Made by a program: the position numbers and the translations under genes. From Proteus cibi (lineage in GTDB: Bacteria; Pseudomonadota; Gammaproteobacteria; Enterobacterales; Enterobacteriaceae), in the NCBI RefSeq assembly GCF_003144405.1, contig NZ_PENW01000015.1, positions 186,001 to 250,000 of the forward strand: a stretch of 64,000 nt of DNA, written 5' to 3'. Position 1 is the stretch's first letter; every line of letters begins with the position of its first letter. Positions 36,687-46,945 of the stretch are shown piece after piece. The notes below the pieces were generated by a model. That model did not search any database. It was given only the letters and a program-made list of their open reading frames with translations, and was not told the DNA's origin.

Positions 36687-37346
36687 ATGAAAAAACTTTC
36701 TGCGCTTATTTTAGCGGCTGCAACTCTTGCGCCTTCTATTTCTTTTGCTCACCAAGCAGGTGATTTCTTATTCCGTGCAGGTACTGCAACAGTTCGTCCT
36801 AATGCGGGTTCTGATGCAATATTAGGTGGCGACCATTTTGAAGTAAATAATAATACTCAATTAGGTTTAACTTTTGGGTATATGATTACTGATAATATTG
36901 GTGTTGAGTTATTAGCAGCTACTCCTTTCGAACACAAAGTATCATTAACGGGTGTTGGTGAAATTGCAAAAGTTAAACATTTACCACCAACATTAATGGC
37001 TCAATATTACTTCGGTAATAGTGAAGATAAACTGCGTCCTTATTTAGGTGCAGGTTTGAACTTTACCACGTTCTTTGATGAGAAATTTAATAACAACCCT
37101 GCAGTAGGCACTGGAGCGGGTGGTTTAGGCTTAAATGGTCTTGATCTTAAGGATTCATGGGGCTTTGCAGCACAAGCAGGTTTAGATTATAACCTGGATA
37201 AAAACTGGATGTTGAATGCTTCTGTTTGGTGGATGAATATTGAAACAAAAGCAAGATTTAATAGTACAGTTGCTGATAAAGACTTTGACGTTAAAACACG
37301 TTTAGACCCATTTGTCTTTATGTTTGGTGTGGGCTACCGTTTCTAA
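36687..37346 (+). CDS. ompW: Outer-membrane protein OmpW
   Basis: Eight-stranded barrel with a narrow hydrophobic channel, 219 residues. A 21-residue signal ends ISFA; the mature protein starts HQAGDFLFRAGTATVRPN. Conserved parts are NTQLGLTFGYMITDNIGVELLAATPFEHK, here broken by few changes, YFGNSEDKLRPYLGAG and the C-terminal Phe in FGVGYRF. In enterobacteria it responds to oxygen and envelope stress and acts as a colicin receptor. A perfect FNR box lies upstream. Confidence 0.96.
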   Translation: MKKLSALILAAATLAPSISFAHQAGDFLFRAGTATVRPNAGSDAILGGDHFEVNNNTQLGLTFGYMITDNIGVELLAATPFEHKVSLTGVGEIAKVKHLPPTLMAQYYFGNSEDKLRPYLGAGLNFTTFFDEKFNNNPAVGTGAGGLGLNGLDLKDSWGFAAQAGLDYNLDKNWMLNASVWWMNIETKARFNSTVADKDFDVKTRLDPFVFMFGVGYRF

Positions 37347-37377
37347 TTATTCTTTCTTTAAAAGAATATCTCATAAT

Positions 37378-37405
37378 AAAAAGCGAAGTTTATCTTCGCT
37401 TTTTT
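37378..37405 (+). terminator. ompW terminator
   Basis: AAAAAGCGAAG (37378-37388) pairs with CTTCGCTTTTT (37394-37404). Confidence 0.88.
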
Positions 37406-37512
37406 TATCTCTAAAAGTTGAACAAAACTTTTCATTTTTTGATTGTATAACGTCTCTACTTTATTGTTGAATACATCATTTATGAGTAATTAAATATAGA
37501 GATAAATAGAAA

Positions 37513-37535
37513 AAGATGTATTTAATATATATCTT
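37513..37535. promoter_or_regulatory. NsrR-like site 1
   Basis: Left half AAGATGTATTT is perfect against the nitric-oxide-sensing repressor consensus; the right half ATATATATCTT has two mismatches. 21 of 23 positions match. Confidence 0.5.
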
Positions 37536-37623
37536 TTATCTTTATCTTCTTAATTAGATAAAAAAGAGTATTTTATTTATTAAAAATAAATGATTTTTTT
37601 AATAAACAAAAGAAGATATTAAA

Positions 37624-37646
37624 TAGGTGTATTTAAAATGCATCTT
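37624..37646. promoter_or_regulatory. NsrR-like site 2
   Basis: Right half AAATGCATCTT is perfect; left half TAGGTGTATTT has two mismatches. 21 of 23 positions match the consensus. It lies about 110 bases from site 1. Confidence 0.5.
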
Positions 37647-37910
37647 TTGTTTAATGTTAGCCAAAGTGCTTTGTGCATCAGGAGATAGAAAAAAATAAAA
37701 AAGAATAAAAGAGGTTTAAGATAAGGAAATTTCATAAAAATAAGAAGGTTGTGTTTTAATCATTAAATGATTAATTATTCTTCTCAATTGTTCTTTTTAT
37801 CAACGCATTTTAAAGCTGGGCAAAAACACCCTTTTTTTACTCTATTGACGTTTTTTATAAAAATTGATCTGCATTATGATAAAAGCTAGTGTGGCGAATA
37901 AAGTGCTTAG

Positions 37911-37940
37911 CAAAAAAAGACCACCGAACGGGTGGTCTAA
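37911..37940 (-). terminator. Terminator of the BON lipoprotein gene
   Basis: AGACCACC (37918-37925) pairs with GGTGGTCT (37931-37938); seven As to the left give the T run on the minus strand. Confidence 0.85.
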
Positions 37941-37977
37941 AAAGTAAGGCTAAAGGAAGACTAGAATAAAGAAAGGA

Positions 37978-38292
37978 TCAGCGAATAACCATTGAGTTGA
38001 TAACACCTTTTACGCCAGTCACTTTACGGGTCGTTTCAATGGCACGATTAGCATCCGCTTGAGAAGAGACAAAACCACTGAGTTGAACTTTACCTTTAAA
38101 TGTCTCGACGCTAATTTGTGTTGAGTTAAGATTTTTTTCACCTATTAATGCCGTTTTTACTTTGGTGGTGATCACTGAGTCATCAAAATATCCCCCAGTA
38201 CCTTCTGATGTTGCAGTGGGTGAACATGCCGATAAGGTAAACGCCATAAGTAATGCCGCCATAACAGCGGAGATTTTTGCCCATAGTTTCAT
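37978..38292 (-). CDS. BON-domain lipoprotein
   Basis: 104 residues from the ATG at 38292, seven bases after an AGGAG; an ATG at 38295 and an upstream one at 38313 are alternatives. The signal MKLWAKISAVMAALLMAFTL-SAC gives a lipidated Cys23. One BON domain follows (about 42-104): DDSVITTKVKTALIGEKNL, ISVETFKGKVQLSGFV, ATRKVTGVKGVINSM-like end. OsmY/DolP-like proteins of this kind bind phospholipid and support outer-membrane integrity. It has a single BON domain where OsmY has two. Confidence 0.88.
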   Translation of the reverse strand: MKLWAKISAVMAALLMAFTLSACSPTATSEGTGGYFDDSVITTKVKTALIGEKNLNSTQISVETFKGKVQLSGFVSSQADANRAIETTRKVTGVKGVINSMVIR

Positions 38293-38566
38293 CATCAAAC
38301 TCCTTTTAATCACATTATTGATTGAGTATTTATGAAAAGGAAATATAAAGCGCTTTATAAAGTATGTGCAAAAAAAAAATTTTTGCCAAATTTTTATCAG
38401 TGCGACTCAAGTCTCTTGAAGTAAGAAAAGAGGGAGTATTGCGCCATTTGATGCGGGTTAAGCAGCAAAATAAGTAATAAAAAGCGTGAGTTAATCAGTG
38501 TGGATTTCAGAGTAATCCGCTTAGAAAAATAGCAACGATTCTTCTAAAGCGGATCAAAAAGGGAAA

Positions 38567-39373
38567 TTAAGCAATAGTCGCCGCTTTCATTTCTTTAACA
38601 AATTGAGTCAGTGCCTTTAGCATTACATCTGGTTGATGCAGGTTTTTCTCAATAATTTGAACAACCGCTGAGCCTGAAATTGCGCCCGCCGCGCCATTTG
38701 CAATCGCTTCTTTCACTTGTTTAGGTTCTGAAATCCCAAAACCTTGTAATGCAGGAGGGGCATTATAGGTTTTTAGTTTATCAGTAAGATGTGTTAGTGA
38801 TTGTTCTGAACGTTTATCTGTGCCCGTTACACCTGCTCTTGATAATAAATAGGTATAACCTTTGCCTGATGTTGCTAACTCTTGTAAAAGTGCTTCGTCG
38901 GCATTAGGCGGGCAAATAAATATAGGATTGATATTTGCACGTTCTGCCGCTTCACGGAACGCTTTTGATTCGCGTAAAGGAACATCACCAATTAAGACAG
39001 AATCCACACCTGCTTGCTCGCATTTACTATAAAAATTATCGATGCCATTACTAAAAACTAGGTTGGCATAAACTAATAGACCAATAGGAATATTAGGATG
39101 TTTTTTGCGTACACTGGCTAAAAGCGCAAAGCAATCAGTGGGAGTTACCCCTACATTCAATGCTCGTAAATTAGCGCCTTGAATAGTAGGGCCATCAGCA
39201 AGAGGATCGGAAAATGGAATACCAATTTCTAATGCATCTGCGCCACCTTCAATTAAGGCATCAATAATTTGTAATGACAGCTCAGGAGAAGGATCACCGA
39301 GTGTGACAAAAGGAACGAATGCGCCTTGCTGTTTTTGTGCTAATGCTTCAAAGCATACTTGATAACGGCTCAT
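38567..39373 (-). CDS. trpA: Tryptophan synthase alpha chain
   Basis: Cleaves indole-3-glycerol phosphate to indole, which is channelled to TrpB. 268 residues, TIM barrel. Catalytic Glu49 ([11 protein letters not shown]) and Asp60 are present, with the phosphate-binding GFGIS and GAISGSAVV loops. Start overlaps the trpB stop (TAATG). Last gene of the trp operon. Confidence 0.98.
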   Translation of the reverse strand: MSRYQVCFEALAQKQQGAFVPFVTLGDPSPELSLQIIDALIEGGADALEIGIPFSDPLADGPTIQGANLRALNVGVTPTDCFALLASVRKKHPNIPIGLLVYANLVFSNGIDNFYSKCEQAGVDSVLIGDVPLRESKAFREAAERANINPIFICPPNADEALLQELATSGKGYTYLLSRAGVTGTDKRSEQSLTHLTDKLKTYNAPPALQGFGISEPKQVKEAIANGAAGAISGSAVVQIIEKNLHQPDVMLKALTQFVKEMKAATIA

Positions 39374-40563
39374 TAGATTTCTCCTCTTGCAGCTAAAATA
39401 TCGTTTACAGTAAAAATATCTTTATCACCACGGCCTGATAAGTTCACAATTAATAGCTGTTCTTTGTCAGGATTTTGTGCAATTAATTTCAGTGCATAAG
39501 CCAAAGCATGAGAAGATTCTAAGGCTGGAATAATTCCTTCTCGACGAGAAAGTGCTTTAAATGCTTCTATGGCTTCGTCATCGGTAACAGAAACATAATC
39601 AGCACGACCAATGCTATTTAAATGTGCGTGTTGTGGTCCAACTGATGGGAAATCAAGCCCCGCTGAAATTGAATATGACTCTTCAATTTGCCCTTCATCA
39701 GTCTGCATAATTGGGGATTTCATACCAAAATAGATCCCTAATTTTCCATGTTTCAGTGGTGCGCCATGTTCACCCGTTTCAATTCCTTTACCCGCAGGTT
39801 CAACACCAATGAGTTGCACAGACGTTTCTGGAATAAAGGAAGCGAATAAACCGATAGCATTAGAACCACCACCAATACAAGCGATAACGGCATCAGGTAG
39901 ACGACCTTCACGCTCTAGGATTTGTGCTTTTGCCTCATCACCAATCATACGCTGAAATTCACGGACAATGGTTGGATAGGGATGAGGACCGGCTGCTGTA
40001 CCTAATAAGTAATGCGCGCGATCATAACAGCCAGACCAGTCGCGTAATGCCTCATTACAGGCATCTTTTAAGGTAGATGAACCACTGTGAACGGGAATAA
40101 CTTCAGCCCCCATTAAGCGCATACGAAATACATTAGGCGATTGGCGTTCGACATCTTTAGCCCCCATATAGATACGACATTTCATATTAAGCAGTGCACA
40201 GGCTAACGCAGTTGCAACACCATGCTGACCCGCGCCGGTTTCTGCAATAATTTCAGTTTTACCCATACGTTTTGCTAATAAAGCTTGCCCTAATACTTGG
40301 TTAGTTTTATGCGCGCCACCATGCAGTAAATCCTCACGTTTTAGATATAAACGCGTTCGCGTGCCTTCTGTTAAATTGCGACAAAGAGTTAGTGCCGTTG
40401 GTCTGCCAGCATAATTTTTTAATAAATCTTGGAATTCTTGCTGAAAAGAGGGATCGTTTTGTGCATCAATAAACGCTTGTTCGAGTTGATCCAATGCAGG
40501 AATTAAGATTTCAGGTACATATTGGCCACCAAATTCGCCAAAGTAGGGGTTAAGTTTTCTCAT
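39373..40563 (-). CDS. trpB: Tryptophan synthase beta chain
   Basis: Pyridoxal-phosphate enzyme that condenses indole with serine. 396 residues. The cofactor lysine is Lys86 in GGAHKTNQ; Glu108 lies in [12 protein letters not shown]; the phosphate-binding loop is [10 protein letters not shown]. The N terminus [18 protein letters not shown] is typical. It follows trpCF after 39 bases and is coupled to trpA. Confidence 0.98.
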   Translation of the reverse strand: MRKLNPYFGEFGGQYVPEILIPALDQLEQAFIDAQNDPSFQQEFQDLLKNYAGRPTALTLCRNLTEGTRTRLYLKREDLLHGGAHKTNQVLGQALLAKRMGKTEIIAETGAGQHGVATALACALLNMKCRIYMGAKDVERQSPNVFRMRLMGAEVIPVHSGSSTLKDACNEALRDWSGCYDRAHYLLGTAAGPHPYPTIVREFQRMIGDEAKAQILEREGRLPDAVIACIGGGSNAIGLFASFIPETSVQLIGVEPAGKGIETGEHGAPLKHGKLGIYFGMKSPIMQTDEGQIEESYSISAGLDFPSVGPQHAHLNSIGRADYVSVTDDEAIEAFKALSRREGIIPALESSHALAYALKLIAQNPDKEQLLIVNLSGRGDKDIFTVNDILAARGEI

Positions 40564-40602
40564 TGTGATGTCATCCTGTTTAAAATTTTATCTTTGCGAA
40601 AT

Positions 40603-41958
40603 TTAATTTAGCTGTAATTGTGCAAATACTTGGTTCAGGCGTTGTGTATCTTTTATGCCCGGAGCCGATTCTACTCCGGAGTTAAAATCAAGCCCGATAC
40701 AGCCTGTTTTAACCGCATCTAAACAGTTTTCACTGTTAAGACCACCTGCAAGTAACGCTTTCTCACGTAATGTGTTAGGAATTTTTTGCCAATTAAATGG
40801 TGTTCCTGTGCCACCCGTGCCGTTATCAAGTACATATTTATTAACATGTGAAACGGGAAGAATATCCGTGTGGATTGCCATATTTATTGCTTGCCAAATC
40901 TCACAGCTAGGCTCAATTTTTTGTCTAAGCTGCGCAATAAACTGAGCATCTTCTTGTCCGTGTAATTGAATGGCAGATAAATTCAGTTTTTTTGCATAGT
41001 CACAAATAAGTTCAATAGGTTGGTTTTGAAAAACACCCACAAACGCTAAGGGCGCTTGTGTTATCAATTCTTGTGCTTGTGACAATGTCACTTTACGCGG
41101 GGATTTCTCTGCGAAAATCAACCCTGCATAGTAAGCGCCGGCTTGATAAACCGCTTTTATATCTTGTGTACGGGTTAACCCGCACACTTTATGCTTTCCC
41201 AAAACTAGCGCTCTCACCGCTTGGTCAATATTCTCTTGTGACATTAAGGCGCTACCTACCAGAAAACCATTTGCATATTGGCTTAACGCTTGAACTTGCT
41301 GGTGGGTATGAATACCCGATTCACTGATCACGATTGCCTCTTTAGGCAATCCTTGGCTTAACTGCTGGGTACGCGCTAAATCGATAGAGAGATCACGTAA
41401 ATCACGATTGTTAATACCAATAACTTTGGCATTGAGATTAATAGCACGTTGACGCTCTTCTTCGGTACTGACTTCAGTTAATACCCCCATATTTAATTGA
41501 TGAGCAACGGCTGATAGTGCACGATATTGCTCATCATCTAAGACAGAAAGCATTAATAAAATGGCATCTGCTTGATAAAAGCGAGCTAAATAGATTTGGT
41601 ATTCATCAATAATAAAATCTTTGCACAAAACGGGTTGATGCACGGCTTGGCTAACGAGGCGTAAATAATCAAAGCTTCCTTGAAAATATTTTTCATCAGT
41701 TAATACCGAAATTGCAGCAGCATAAGGCTGATAAATTTTTGCAATTGTTGCGGGATCAAAACCAGCACGGATCAACCCTTTTGAAGGCGATGCTTTTTTA
41801 CACTCTAAAATAAAAACCGTATTAGATTGCGTTAATGCCTGATAAAACGAGCGTGTTGATGGCGCTATTTGGTGCACAAATTCTGATAATGGTTGACTTG
41901 CTTTACGTGCAATCAGGTATTCAGCTTTATCTTTTACAATGGCGTTTAATACAGTCAT
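40603..41958 (-). CDS. trpCF: Fused indole-3-glycerol-phosphate synthase / phosphoribosylanthranilate isomerase
   Basis: 451 residues, two TIM barrels. TrpC occupies about 1-255, with catalytic-lysine blocks FILECKKASPSKG and VLCKDFIIDEYQ and the ISESGI motif. TrpF follows, from KVCGLTRTQDI, with the general-base Cys there and the acid Asp in GLDFNSGVE near the C terminus. The fusion is the usual arrangement in gamma-enterobacteria. ATG lies four bases after the trpD stop. Confidence 0.97.
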   Translation of the reverse strand: MTVLNAIVKDKAEYLIARKASQPLSEFVHQIAPSTRSFYQALTQSNTVFILECKKASPSKGLIRAGFDPATIAKIYQPYAAAISVLTDEKYFQGSFDYLRLVSQAVHQPVLCKDFIIDEYQIYLARFYQADAILLMLSVLDDEQYRALSAVAHQLNMGVLTEVSTEEERQRAINLNAKVIGINNRDLRDLSIDLARTQQLSQGLPKEAIVISESGIHTHQQVQALSQYANGFLVGSALMSQENIDQAVRALVLGKHKVCGLTRTQDIKAVYQAGAYYAGLIFAEKSPRKVTLSQAQELITQAPLAFVGVFQNQPIELICDYAKKLNLSAIQLHGQEDAQFIAQLRQKIEPSCEIWQAINMAIHTDILPVSHVNKYVLDNGTGGTGTPFNWQKIPNTLREKALLAGGLNSENCLDAVKTGCIGLDFNSGVESAPGIKDTQRLNQVFAQLQLN

Positions 41959-41962
41959 GCTT

Positions 41963-42961
41963 TTATCCTCTTGCGGCTAATGCAGTTACACGATTTATTG
42001 CTTTACCGCTATAAATGGCGTGCATCGCAATTTCAGTATTTATTTTTAAATCTTCTTGCCCATGTAAACGCATTAATAAAGCGACATTAGCTGCAACAGA
42101 TTCGGTATGTGCTCTTTTTCCTTCGCCTTGTAATAAATCTGCCAATAATTGACGGTTTACTTCAGGCGTACCACCTTCTAAATCAGTCATGGCGCAAGGG
42201 CGAAGACCAAAATCACTTGGTGTCAGTTGATAACGTGTAATTTCACCATTACGTAATTCAGCGACTTGAGTCGGTGCATGTAGTGAAACTTCATCCATTC
42301 CACCACTATGAACAACAGCAGCACGCTCATAACCTAAAACTTTTAATGTATCTGCGATAGGCATCAATAATTCTGGGCTATACACACCAATTAGTGCTAA
42401 TGGCGGACGCGCAGGGTTGATCAATGGCCCTAATACATTAAATAACGTGCGTGTTTTCAATTGTTGGCGAACGGGGGCTGCAAAACGAAAACCACTGTGA
42501 TACTGAGGTGCAAATAAAAAGCATAAACCCACTTCATCCAGTAATTGGCGCGCATCATCAGCACTTCTGTCTAGAGGGATACCAAATGCGGCTAATAAGT
42601 CGGAAGATCCAGAGCGGCTGGATACGCTACGATTACCATGTTTCGCAACTTTGATACCAACTTCAGCCGCAACAAAGGCGCTTGCTGTTGAAATATTGAT
42701 ACTGTTGGCACCATCTCCGCCTGTACCGACAATGTCACAAAAAGTGTAATCAGGGCGAGGAAAGGGCTGTGCATTTTCAAGGAGTGCGCGTACCGCACCC
42801 GCAATTTCTTGAGGATGTTCACCGCGCATTTTCATGCTGATCAACACAGCTGCTAATTGTGATTCTGTCAACTCACCGCGAATAATGGCGCTAAACAGTG
42901 TTTGACTTTCTTCTAATGTTAACTGTTGTGCGCTAAATAATTTGTTGAAGATAGTTTCCAT
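41963..42961 (-). CDS. trpD: Anthranilate phosphoribosyltransferase (unfused)
   Basis: 332 residues. The phosphoribosyl-pyrophosphate loop [29 protein letters not shown] and the MDEVS motif are intact. In E. coli this domain is fused behind TrpG; here it is a separate protein starting one base after the trpG stop, as in Serratia and Yersinia. The separate arrangement still keeps translation coupled. Confidence 0.97.
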   Translation of the reverse strand: METIFNKLFSAQQLTLEESQTLFSAIIRGELTESQLAAVLISMKMRGEHPQEIAGAVRALLENAQPFPRPDYTFCDIVGTGGDGANSINISTASAFVAAEVGIKVAKHGNRSVSSRSGSSDLLAAFGIPLDRSADDARQLLDEVGLCFLFAPQYHSGFRFAAPVRQQLKTRTLFNVLGPLINPARPPLALIGVYSPELLMPIADTLKVLGYERAAVVHSGGMDEVSLHAPTQVAELRNGEITRYQLTPSDFGLRPCAMTDLEGGTPEVNRQLLADLLQGEGKRAHTESVAANVALLMRLHGQEDLKINTEIAMHAIYSGKAINRVTALAARG

Positions 42962-42962
42962 T

Positions 42963-43556
42963 TTATGCGTCTCCTTTAGGAGTTAATGCCCATGCGATTG
43001 TTTGTTCTAAAAGTTGTGCGCCTTTTGTGGTTAAAATTGATTCTGGGTGAAACTGAAAACCACAGGTTTTATGTTGACGGTGACGCACCGCCATAACAGT
43101 GTTATCGCACCAAGCATTAATAATGAGTTGTTCTGGAACTTGTTCTCCTGAAAGCGAATGATAACGAGCAACAGGTAAAGGGTTAGGTAAATTCATAAAC
43201 ATTTCGCTGTTATCGTGTTCAGCTAATGTTGCTTTGCCGTGTAAAATCTCCCCACATGAAGAAACTTTGCCACCGTAAGCCTCAATAATGGCTTGATGAC
43301 CTAAACAAATACCAATCACAGGCAACGTGCCTAATACACGTTTTAACAGTTCAGGCATACAACCTGCTTGTGAGGGGGCTCCAGGTCCCGGAGATAACAG
43401 TAAAATTGGGTTATCGAGTTCACGTAATTTTTGCTCAATAAAATCGGCTGTGACGCGATTGCGATAAATTACAACGTTATTACCAAGGCTACGTAATTGA
43501 TCGACAAGGTTATAAGTAAATGAGTCGATGTTATCGAGTAGTAAGATAGTCGCCAT
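42963..43556 (-). CDS. trpG: Anthranilate synthase glutamine amidotransferase component
   Basis: Class I glutaminase that supplies ammonia to TrpE. 197 residues from the ATG at 43556, which overlaps the trpE stop (TAATG); an upstream ATG at 43562 would add two residues. Catalytic Cys84 in GICLGHQA and the His170/Glu172 pair in FHPES are present, with [12 protein letters not shown] as the oxyanion region. Unfused from TrpD. Confidence 0.97.
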   Translation of the reverse strand: MATILLLDNIDSFTYNLVDQLRSLGNNVVIYRNRVTADFIEQKLRELDNPILLLSPGPGAPSQAGCMPELLKRVLGTLPVIGICLGHQAIIEAYGGKVSSCGEILHGKATLAEHDNSEMFMNLPNPLPVARYHSLSGEQVPEQLIINAWCDNTVMAVRHRQHKTCGFQFHPESILTTKGAQLLEQTIAWALTPKGDA

Positions 43557-45133
43557 TAGCAAGCCTCCTGCAGTTGTGTATCAGTATGAGCTTGTAAAAT
43601 AGCGTTGATTACAGCTTGTGATTTATTGCGTGTCTCTTCAGCTTCCATTTGAGGATCTGAATCAAGTACAATTCCGGCACCAACTTGAATAGTGGCAATA
43701 TTATTTTCAACATAAGCAGAACGAATAACTATGCAAGTATCAAAGTCTCCTGCACCAGTAAAATAGCCGATAGCCCCCCCGTAGCTGCCACGTTTTGTTT
43801 TTTCATAACGCGCTATCAATTGCATTGCACTGACTTTAGGTGCTCCCGATAACGTTCCCATATTCATACACGCTTGATAAGCATGAAAAATATCTAAGTC
43901 ATCACGTAATTTACCCACAACTCTTGAGACTAAGTGCATGACAAAAGCATACCGATCAACTTTTGTTAATTCCGCGACATAACGGCTACCCGCTTGGCAA
44001 ATACGTGCTAAATCATTACGTGCCAAATCAACTAACATTAAATGTTCAGAAAGTTCTTTCGTATCAGTGCGCATTTCAAGTTCAATTCGACTGTCTAAAT
44101 CGGCATTGATCGAACCATCTGCGTTACGTCCCCTTGGGCGAGTTCCTGCGATTGGATAGATTTCAATTTGGCGGTTGCTTGTTTGATATTTCAATGCACT
44201 TTCTGGTGATGCACCAAATACCGTGAACAAAGCATCTTGCATATAGAACAAATAAGGGCTTGGATTTTTCTCTTTCAATACTTGATAAGCGGCAAGGGGT
44301 GAAGGGCAAGCAACTTGAAAGCGACGTGATGGAACAACTTGGAAAATATCACCACGACGAATATAGGTTTTCATTGCCTCAACGATATCGCCATAACCTT
44401 TATCATCCATATTGCCTTGTATTGTTGACTCTGTTGCTGTTAGAGCGCGACGAGTAGGATGTTTTAACGGTTGTTTAGCCTGTGAGATTAACTCAGATTG
44501 TCGTGAAATGAGGCGCTGAGATTCTGCTTTATCCTCTGTAAAAGCAATAGAAATTAACTGACTATCTTTATTCTGATGGTCGATCACGATTAATTGTTCT
44601 GCTAAGTAAAAGCAGTAGTCTGGGCATGAAAATACAGTGTCTAATTCAGGAATAGGTTCAAATCCACTGACTAAATCATAAGCAAATAAGCCACCAATAA
44701 AAATAGCATTAGCCTCTTCAGAGTCTTTATTAGCAAGAAAGAAGCGTAACGCATCAAATACGCTAGCTGATTTTAATTTGCTTTCTTCATCAATATCTTG
44801 TGCAGGTGCCGAAAAAGTAAAAACACACTGTTTATCGCTCTGTTGCATTAAGACGGCTTTTTCTTTTAGTGCGATTTTTAATGCAGGTAATAAAGCTTGT
44901 CCATTCACGCTTAATGCATCAATAGTGACTTGATTTTTTACTGCACTGATACGTAATGCGCTATCAACAATTAACAAACTTTTTAAGTTTGCTTTAGTGT
45001 CAATTTGTGCAGATTCTAACAACAATGTGTGATGTTTGTTTTCACATAATGTATTGAAAAGTAAAGCCGGTTCGCTGTGGTAAGGCAGTGGCATTGCCTT
45101 GGTATTAAATGAGAATGCAAGTGATGTATTCAT
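43556..45133 (-). CDS. trpE: Anthranilate synthase component I
   Basis: Converts chorismate to anthranilate, first step of the pathway. 525 residues. The feedback-inhibition motif LLES is at 38-41, and the chorismate-binding core has the conserved [26 protein letters not shown] and TLSGAPK blocks. Transcription is controlled by the TrpR operator and the leader attenuator just upstream. Confidence 0.98.
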   Translation of the reverse strand: MNTSLAFSFNTKAMPLPYHSEPALLFNTLCENKHHTLLLESAQIDTKANLKSLLIVDSALRISAVKNQVTIDALSVNGQALLPALKIALKEKAVLMQQSDKQCVFTFSAPAQDIDEESKLKSASVFDALRFFLANKDSEEANAIFIGGLFAYDLVSGFEPIPELDTVFSCPDYCFYLAEQLIVIDHQNKDSQLISIAFTEDKAESQRLISRQSELISQAKQPLKHPTRRALTATESTIQGNMDDKGYGDIVEAMKTYIRRGDIFQVVPSRRFQVACPSPLAAYQVLKEKNPSPYLFYMQDALFTVFGASPESALKYQTSNRQIEIYPIAGTRPRGRNADGSINADLDSRIELEMRTDTKELSEHLMLVDLARNDLARICQAGSRYVAELTKVDRYAFVMHLVSRVVGKLRDDLDIFHAYQACMNMGTLSGAPKVSAMQLIARYEKTKRGSYGGAIGYFTGAGDFDTCIVIRSAYVENNIATIQVGAGIVLDSDPQMEAEETRNKSQAVINAILQAHTDTQLQEAC

Positions 45134-45175
45134 TTTTATCGCTCTATATTATTTTTTACTGGCTACTTTTAACGC

Positions 45176-45200
45176 ATAAAAAAACCCGCGTAGGCGGGTT
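45176..45200 (-). promoter_or_regulatory. trp attenuator terminator
   Basis: AACCCGC (45183-45189) and GCGGGTT (45194-45200) around a GTAG loop, followed on the minus strand by seven or more Ts. GGCGG at the end of the leader coding region can pair with the CCGCC of this hairpin to form the antiterminator. Confidence 0.92.
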
Positions 45201-45228
45201 TTAGATATCACTGACGTGAAGCAGGAGA

Positions 45229-45291
45229 TCAAACCGCCCATAAAAGAGTATTGCGCCACCAAAGAGCGATAAGACGTTGATTGATATTCAT
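45229..45291 (-). CDS. trpL: trp operon leader peptide
   Basis: Encodes the 20-residue peptide MNINQRLIALWWRNTLLWAV with three tryptophans, two adjacent at positions 11-12 and one at 18. A GGAG site is five bases before the ATG, and the attenuator lies about 30 bases after the stop. Ribosome stalling at the Trp codons when tryptophan is short would favour the antiterminator. Confidence 0.93.
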   Translation of the reverse strand: MNINQRLIALWWRNTLLWAV

Positions 45292-45346
45292 AAGATCTCC
45301 TTACAGCTAACGACAGATAATTGATTAATAGACTAGCTCGTGTTGT

Positions 45347-45380
45347 GTACTAGTAAACTGGATTGCGTTAGGTTCGTCAA
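45347..45380 (-). promoter_or_regulatory. trp promoter and TrpR operator
   Basis: On the minus strand, -35 TTGACG (45375-45380) and -10 TTTACT (45352-45357) are 17 bases apart. The -10 is embedded in CCAGTTTACTAGTAC (45347-45361), which matches the TrpR operator (ACTAGT core) well on one side. Confidence 0.82.
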
Positions 45381-45439
45381 GTACTTTATGGCATACTCTT
45401 TAAAAATTATTATCTTGCTAAGGTGAAAAGGGAGAAGCG

Positions 45440-46300
45440 ATGACAGAAGTGCTATCTGATTTAAGAGTGATTTATGATTTGCACAGCCACACTACCGCGT
45501 CAGATGGCGAGCTTTCACCAAAAGAATTGGTAGAGAGAGCGATAGAACGTCAAATTAATGTCTTAGCGATTACGGATCACGATACAACGGCGGCAATTAC
45601 TCCTGCTAATGATTATATTGCAGAAAAAAATCTGCCTCTTACCCTGATATCAGGTGTCGAAATATCGACTTTATGGGAGAATATAGAAATCCATATCGTT
45701 GGATTGAATATTGATATCAACCATAATGCGATGAAAGCGCTTCTCTCGTCACAAAGCCAATGTCGCGAAACTCGTGCGATAATGATAGGTGAGCGATTAG
45801 AAAAAGCGGGTATTGCAAATGCATTTGAAGGTGCAAAGGCATTAGCACAAGATGGGCAAGTTACACGAGGACATTTTGCCCGTTTTCTCGTGAATGAAGG
45901 GCATGTTGCCTCAGTTAATAAAGTGTTTAAACGTTATTTAGCGAAAGGTAAAACGGGTTATGTGCCACCACAGTGGTGTTCAATCGGTGACGCTGTCACA
46001 GCGATTCATGAGGCTGGTGGTGTTGCTGTGTTAGCACATCCGGGACGATATGGTCTATCCTCTAAATGGTTAAAGCGCTTAACACTTTATTTTAAACAAC
46101 TCGGTGGTGATGCAATCGAAGTGGCACAATGCCAACAACCACCACAAGAACGGGAACAACACGCAGCATTAGCGCAACTTTATGGGCTAAAAGCTTCGTT
46201 AGGTTCTGATTTTCATCGCCCTTGCTCGTGGATAGAATTGGGGCGTAATTTATGGTTACCCAGTGGCGTAGAACCCGTTTGGTCGCTATGGCAAGAGTAA
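45440..46300 (+). CDS. rnm: RNase AM (5'-3' exonuclease, PHP domain)
   Basis: 286 residues, formerly YciV/TrpH. PHP-domain metal ligands: HSHTTASDGE near the N terminus, ITDHDTT, HPGRYG and SDFH near the C terminus. In E. coli it matures the 5' ends of ribosomal RNAs and degrades short oligonucleotides and 3',5'-bisnucleotides. Divergent from the trp operon, as in E. coli; yciO starts 24 bases later. Confidence 0.95.
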   Translation: MTEVLSDLRVIYDLHSHTTASDGELSPKELVERAIERQINVLAITDHDTTAAITPANDYIAEKNLPLTLISGVEISTLWENIEIHIVGLNIDINHNAMKALLSSQSQCRETRAIMIGERLEKAGIANAFEGAKALAQDGQVTRGHFARFLVNEGHVASVNKVFKRYLAKGKTGYVPPQWCSIGDAVTAIHEAGGVAVLAHPGRYGLSSKWLKRLTLYFKQLGGDAIEVAQCQQPPQEREQHAALAQLYGLKASLGSDFHRPCSWIELGRNLWLPSGVEPVWSLWQE

Positions 46301-46324
46301 CATTAGAAATTCGTTGAGGGATGT

Positions 46325-46945
46325 ATGAGCCAACTTTTTTATATTCACCCTGATAATCCGCAGGCTCGTTTAATTGAACAAAGTGCTGATATTTTACGCA
46401 AAGGCGGTGTGGTGATTTATCCAACAGACTCTGGCTATGCTATTGGCTGTTGTTTAGAAAATAAAGATGCAATGACGCGGATTTGTCGTATTCGCCAATT
46501 AGATAAAAATCACAATTTCACATTGATGTGTCGTGATTTATCAGAAATCGCTAATTACGCTTATGTTGATAATGTCGTGTTTCGTTTAATAAAAAATAAC
46601 ACGCCAGGTAATTACACCTTTATATTAAAAGCGACGAAAGATGTACCAAAGCGTTTGATGAATGATAAGCGTAAAACTATTGGTTTACGTGTTCCTTCTA
46701 ATCCGATTGCTCTGGCATTGTTAGAAAATATAGGTGAGCCATTAATGTCAACAAGCCTGATTTTACCGGGTAATGACTTTGCTGAATCTGATCCGGAAGA
46801 GATCGAGGATTTATTAAGCAAACAAGTTGATTTGGTGATCCATGGTGGCTATTTAGGACAAAAACCGACAACAGTAATTGATTTAACAGAAGATACCCCA
46901 GTTATCGTACGTGAAGGTACGGGGGATATTACGCCATTTCAGTAA
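46325..46945 (+). CDS. yciO: YciO, Sua5/YrdC-family protein
   Basis: 206 residues. The YrdC-like fold shows IYPTDSGYAIGC, the threonylcarbamoyl-AMP-type binding block LCRDLSEI-like LMCRDLSEIANYA and PGNYTFILKATKDVPKR, then RVPSNPIALALLE. Sequence follows E. coli YciO. YciO differs from TsaC and has no settled role in tRNA t6A formation. Close behind rnm, probably one operon. Confidence 0.94.
   Translation: MSQLFYIHPDNPQARLIEQSADILRKGGVVIYPTDSGYAIGCCLENKDAMTRICRIRQLDKNHNFTLMCRDLSEIANYAYVDNVVFRLIKNNTPGNYTFILKATKDVPKRLMNDKRKTIGLRVPSNPIALALLENIGEPLMSTSLILPGNDFAESDPEEIEDLLSKQVDLVIHGGYLGQKPTTVIDLTEDTPVIVREGTGDITPFQ

Larger units (their letters stand above)
37347..37977. other. 631-base gap with two NsrR-like palindromes
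   Basis: Between the ompW terminator and the BON-gene terminator there is no convincing ORF. Two 23-bp NsrR-like sites lie at 37513-37535 and 37624-37646. Only very short frames follow them (for example 14 codons from 37654). If the sites are real they serve an unrecognised transcript, or mark a lost gene. Confidence 0.5.
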
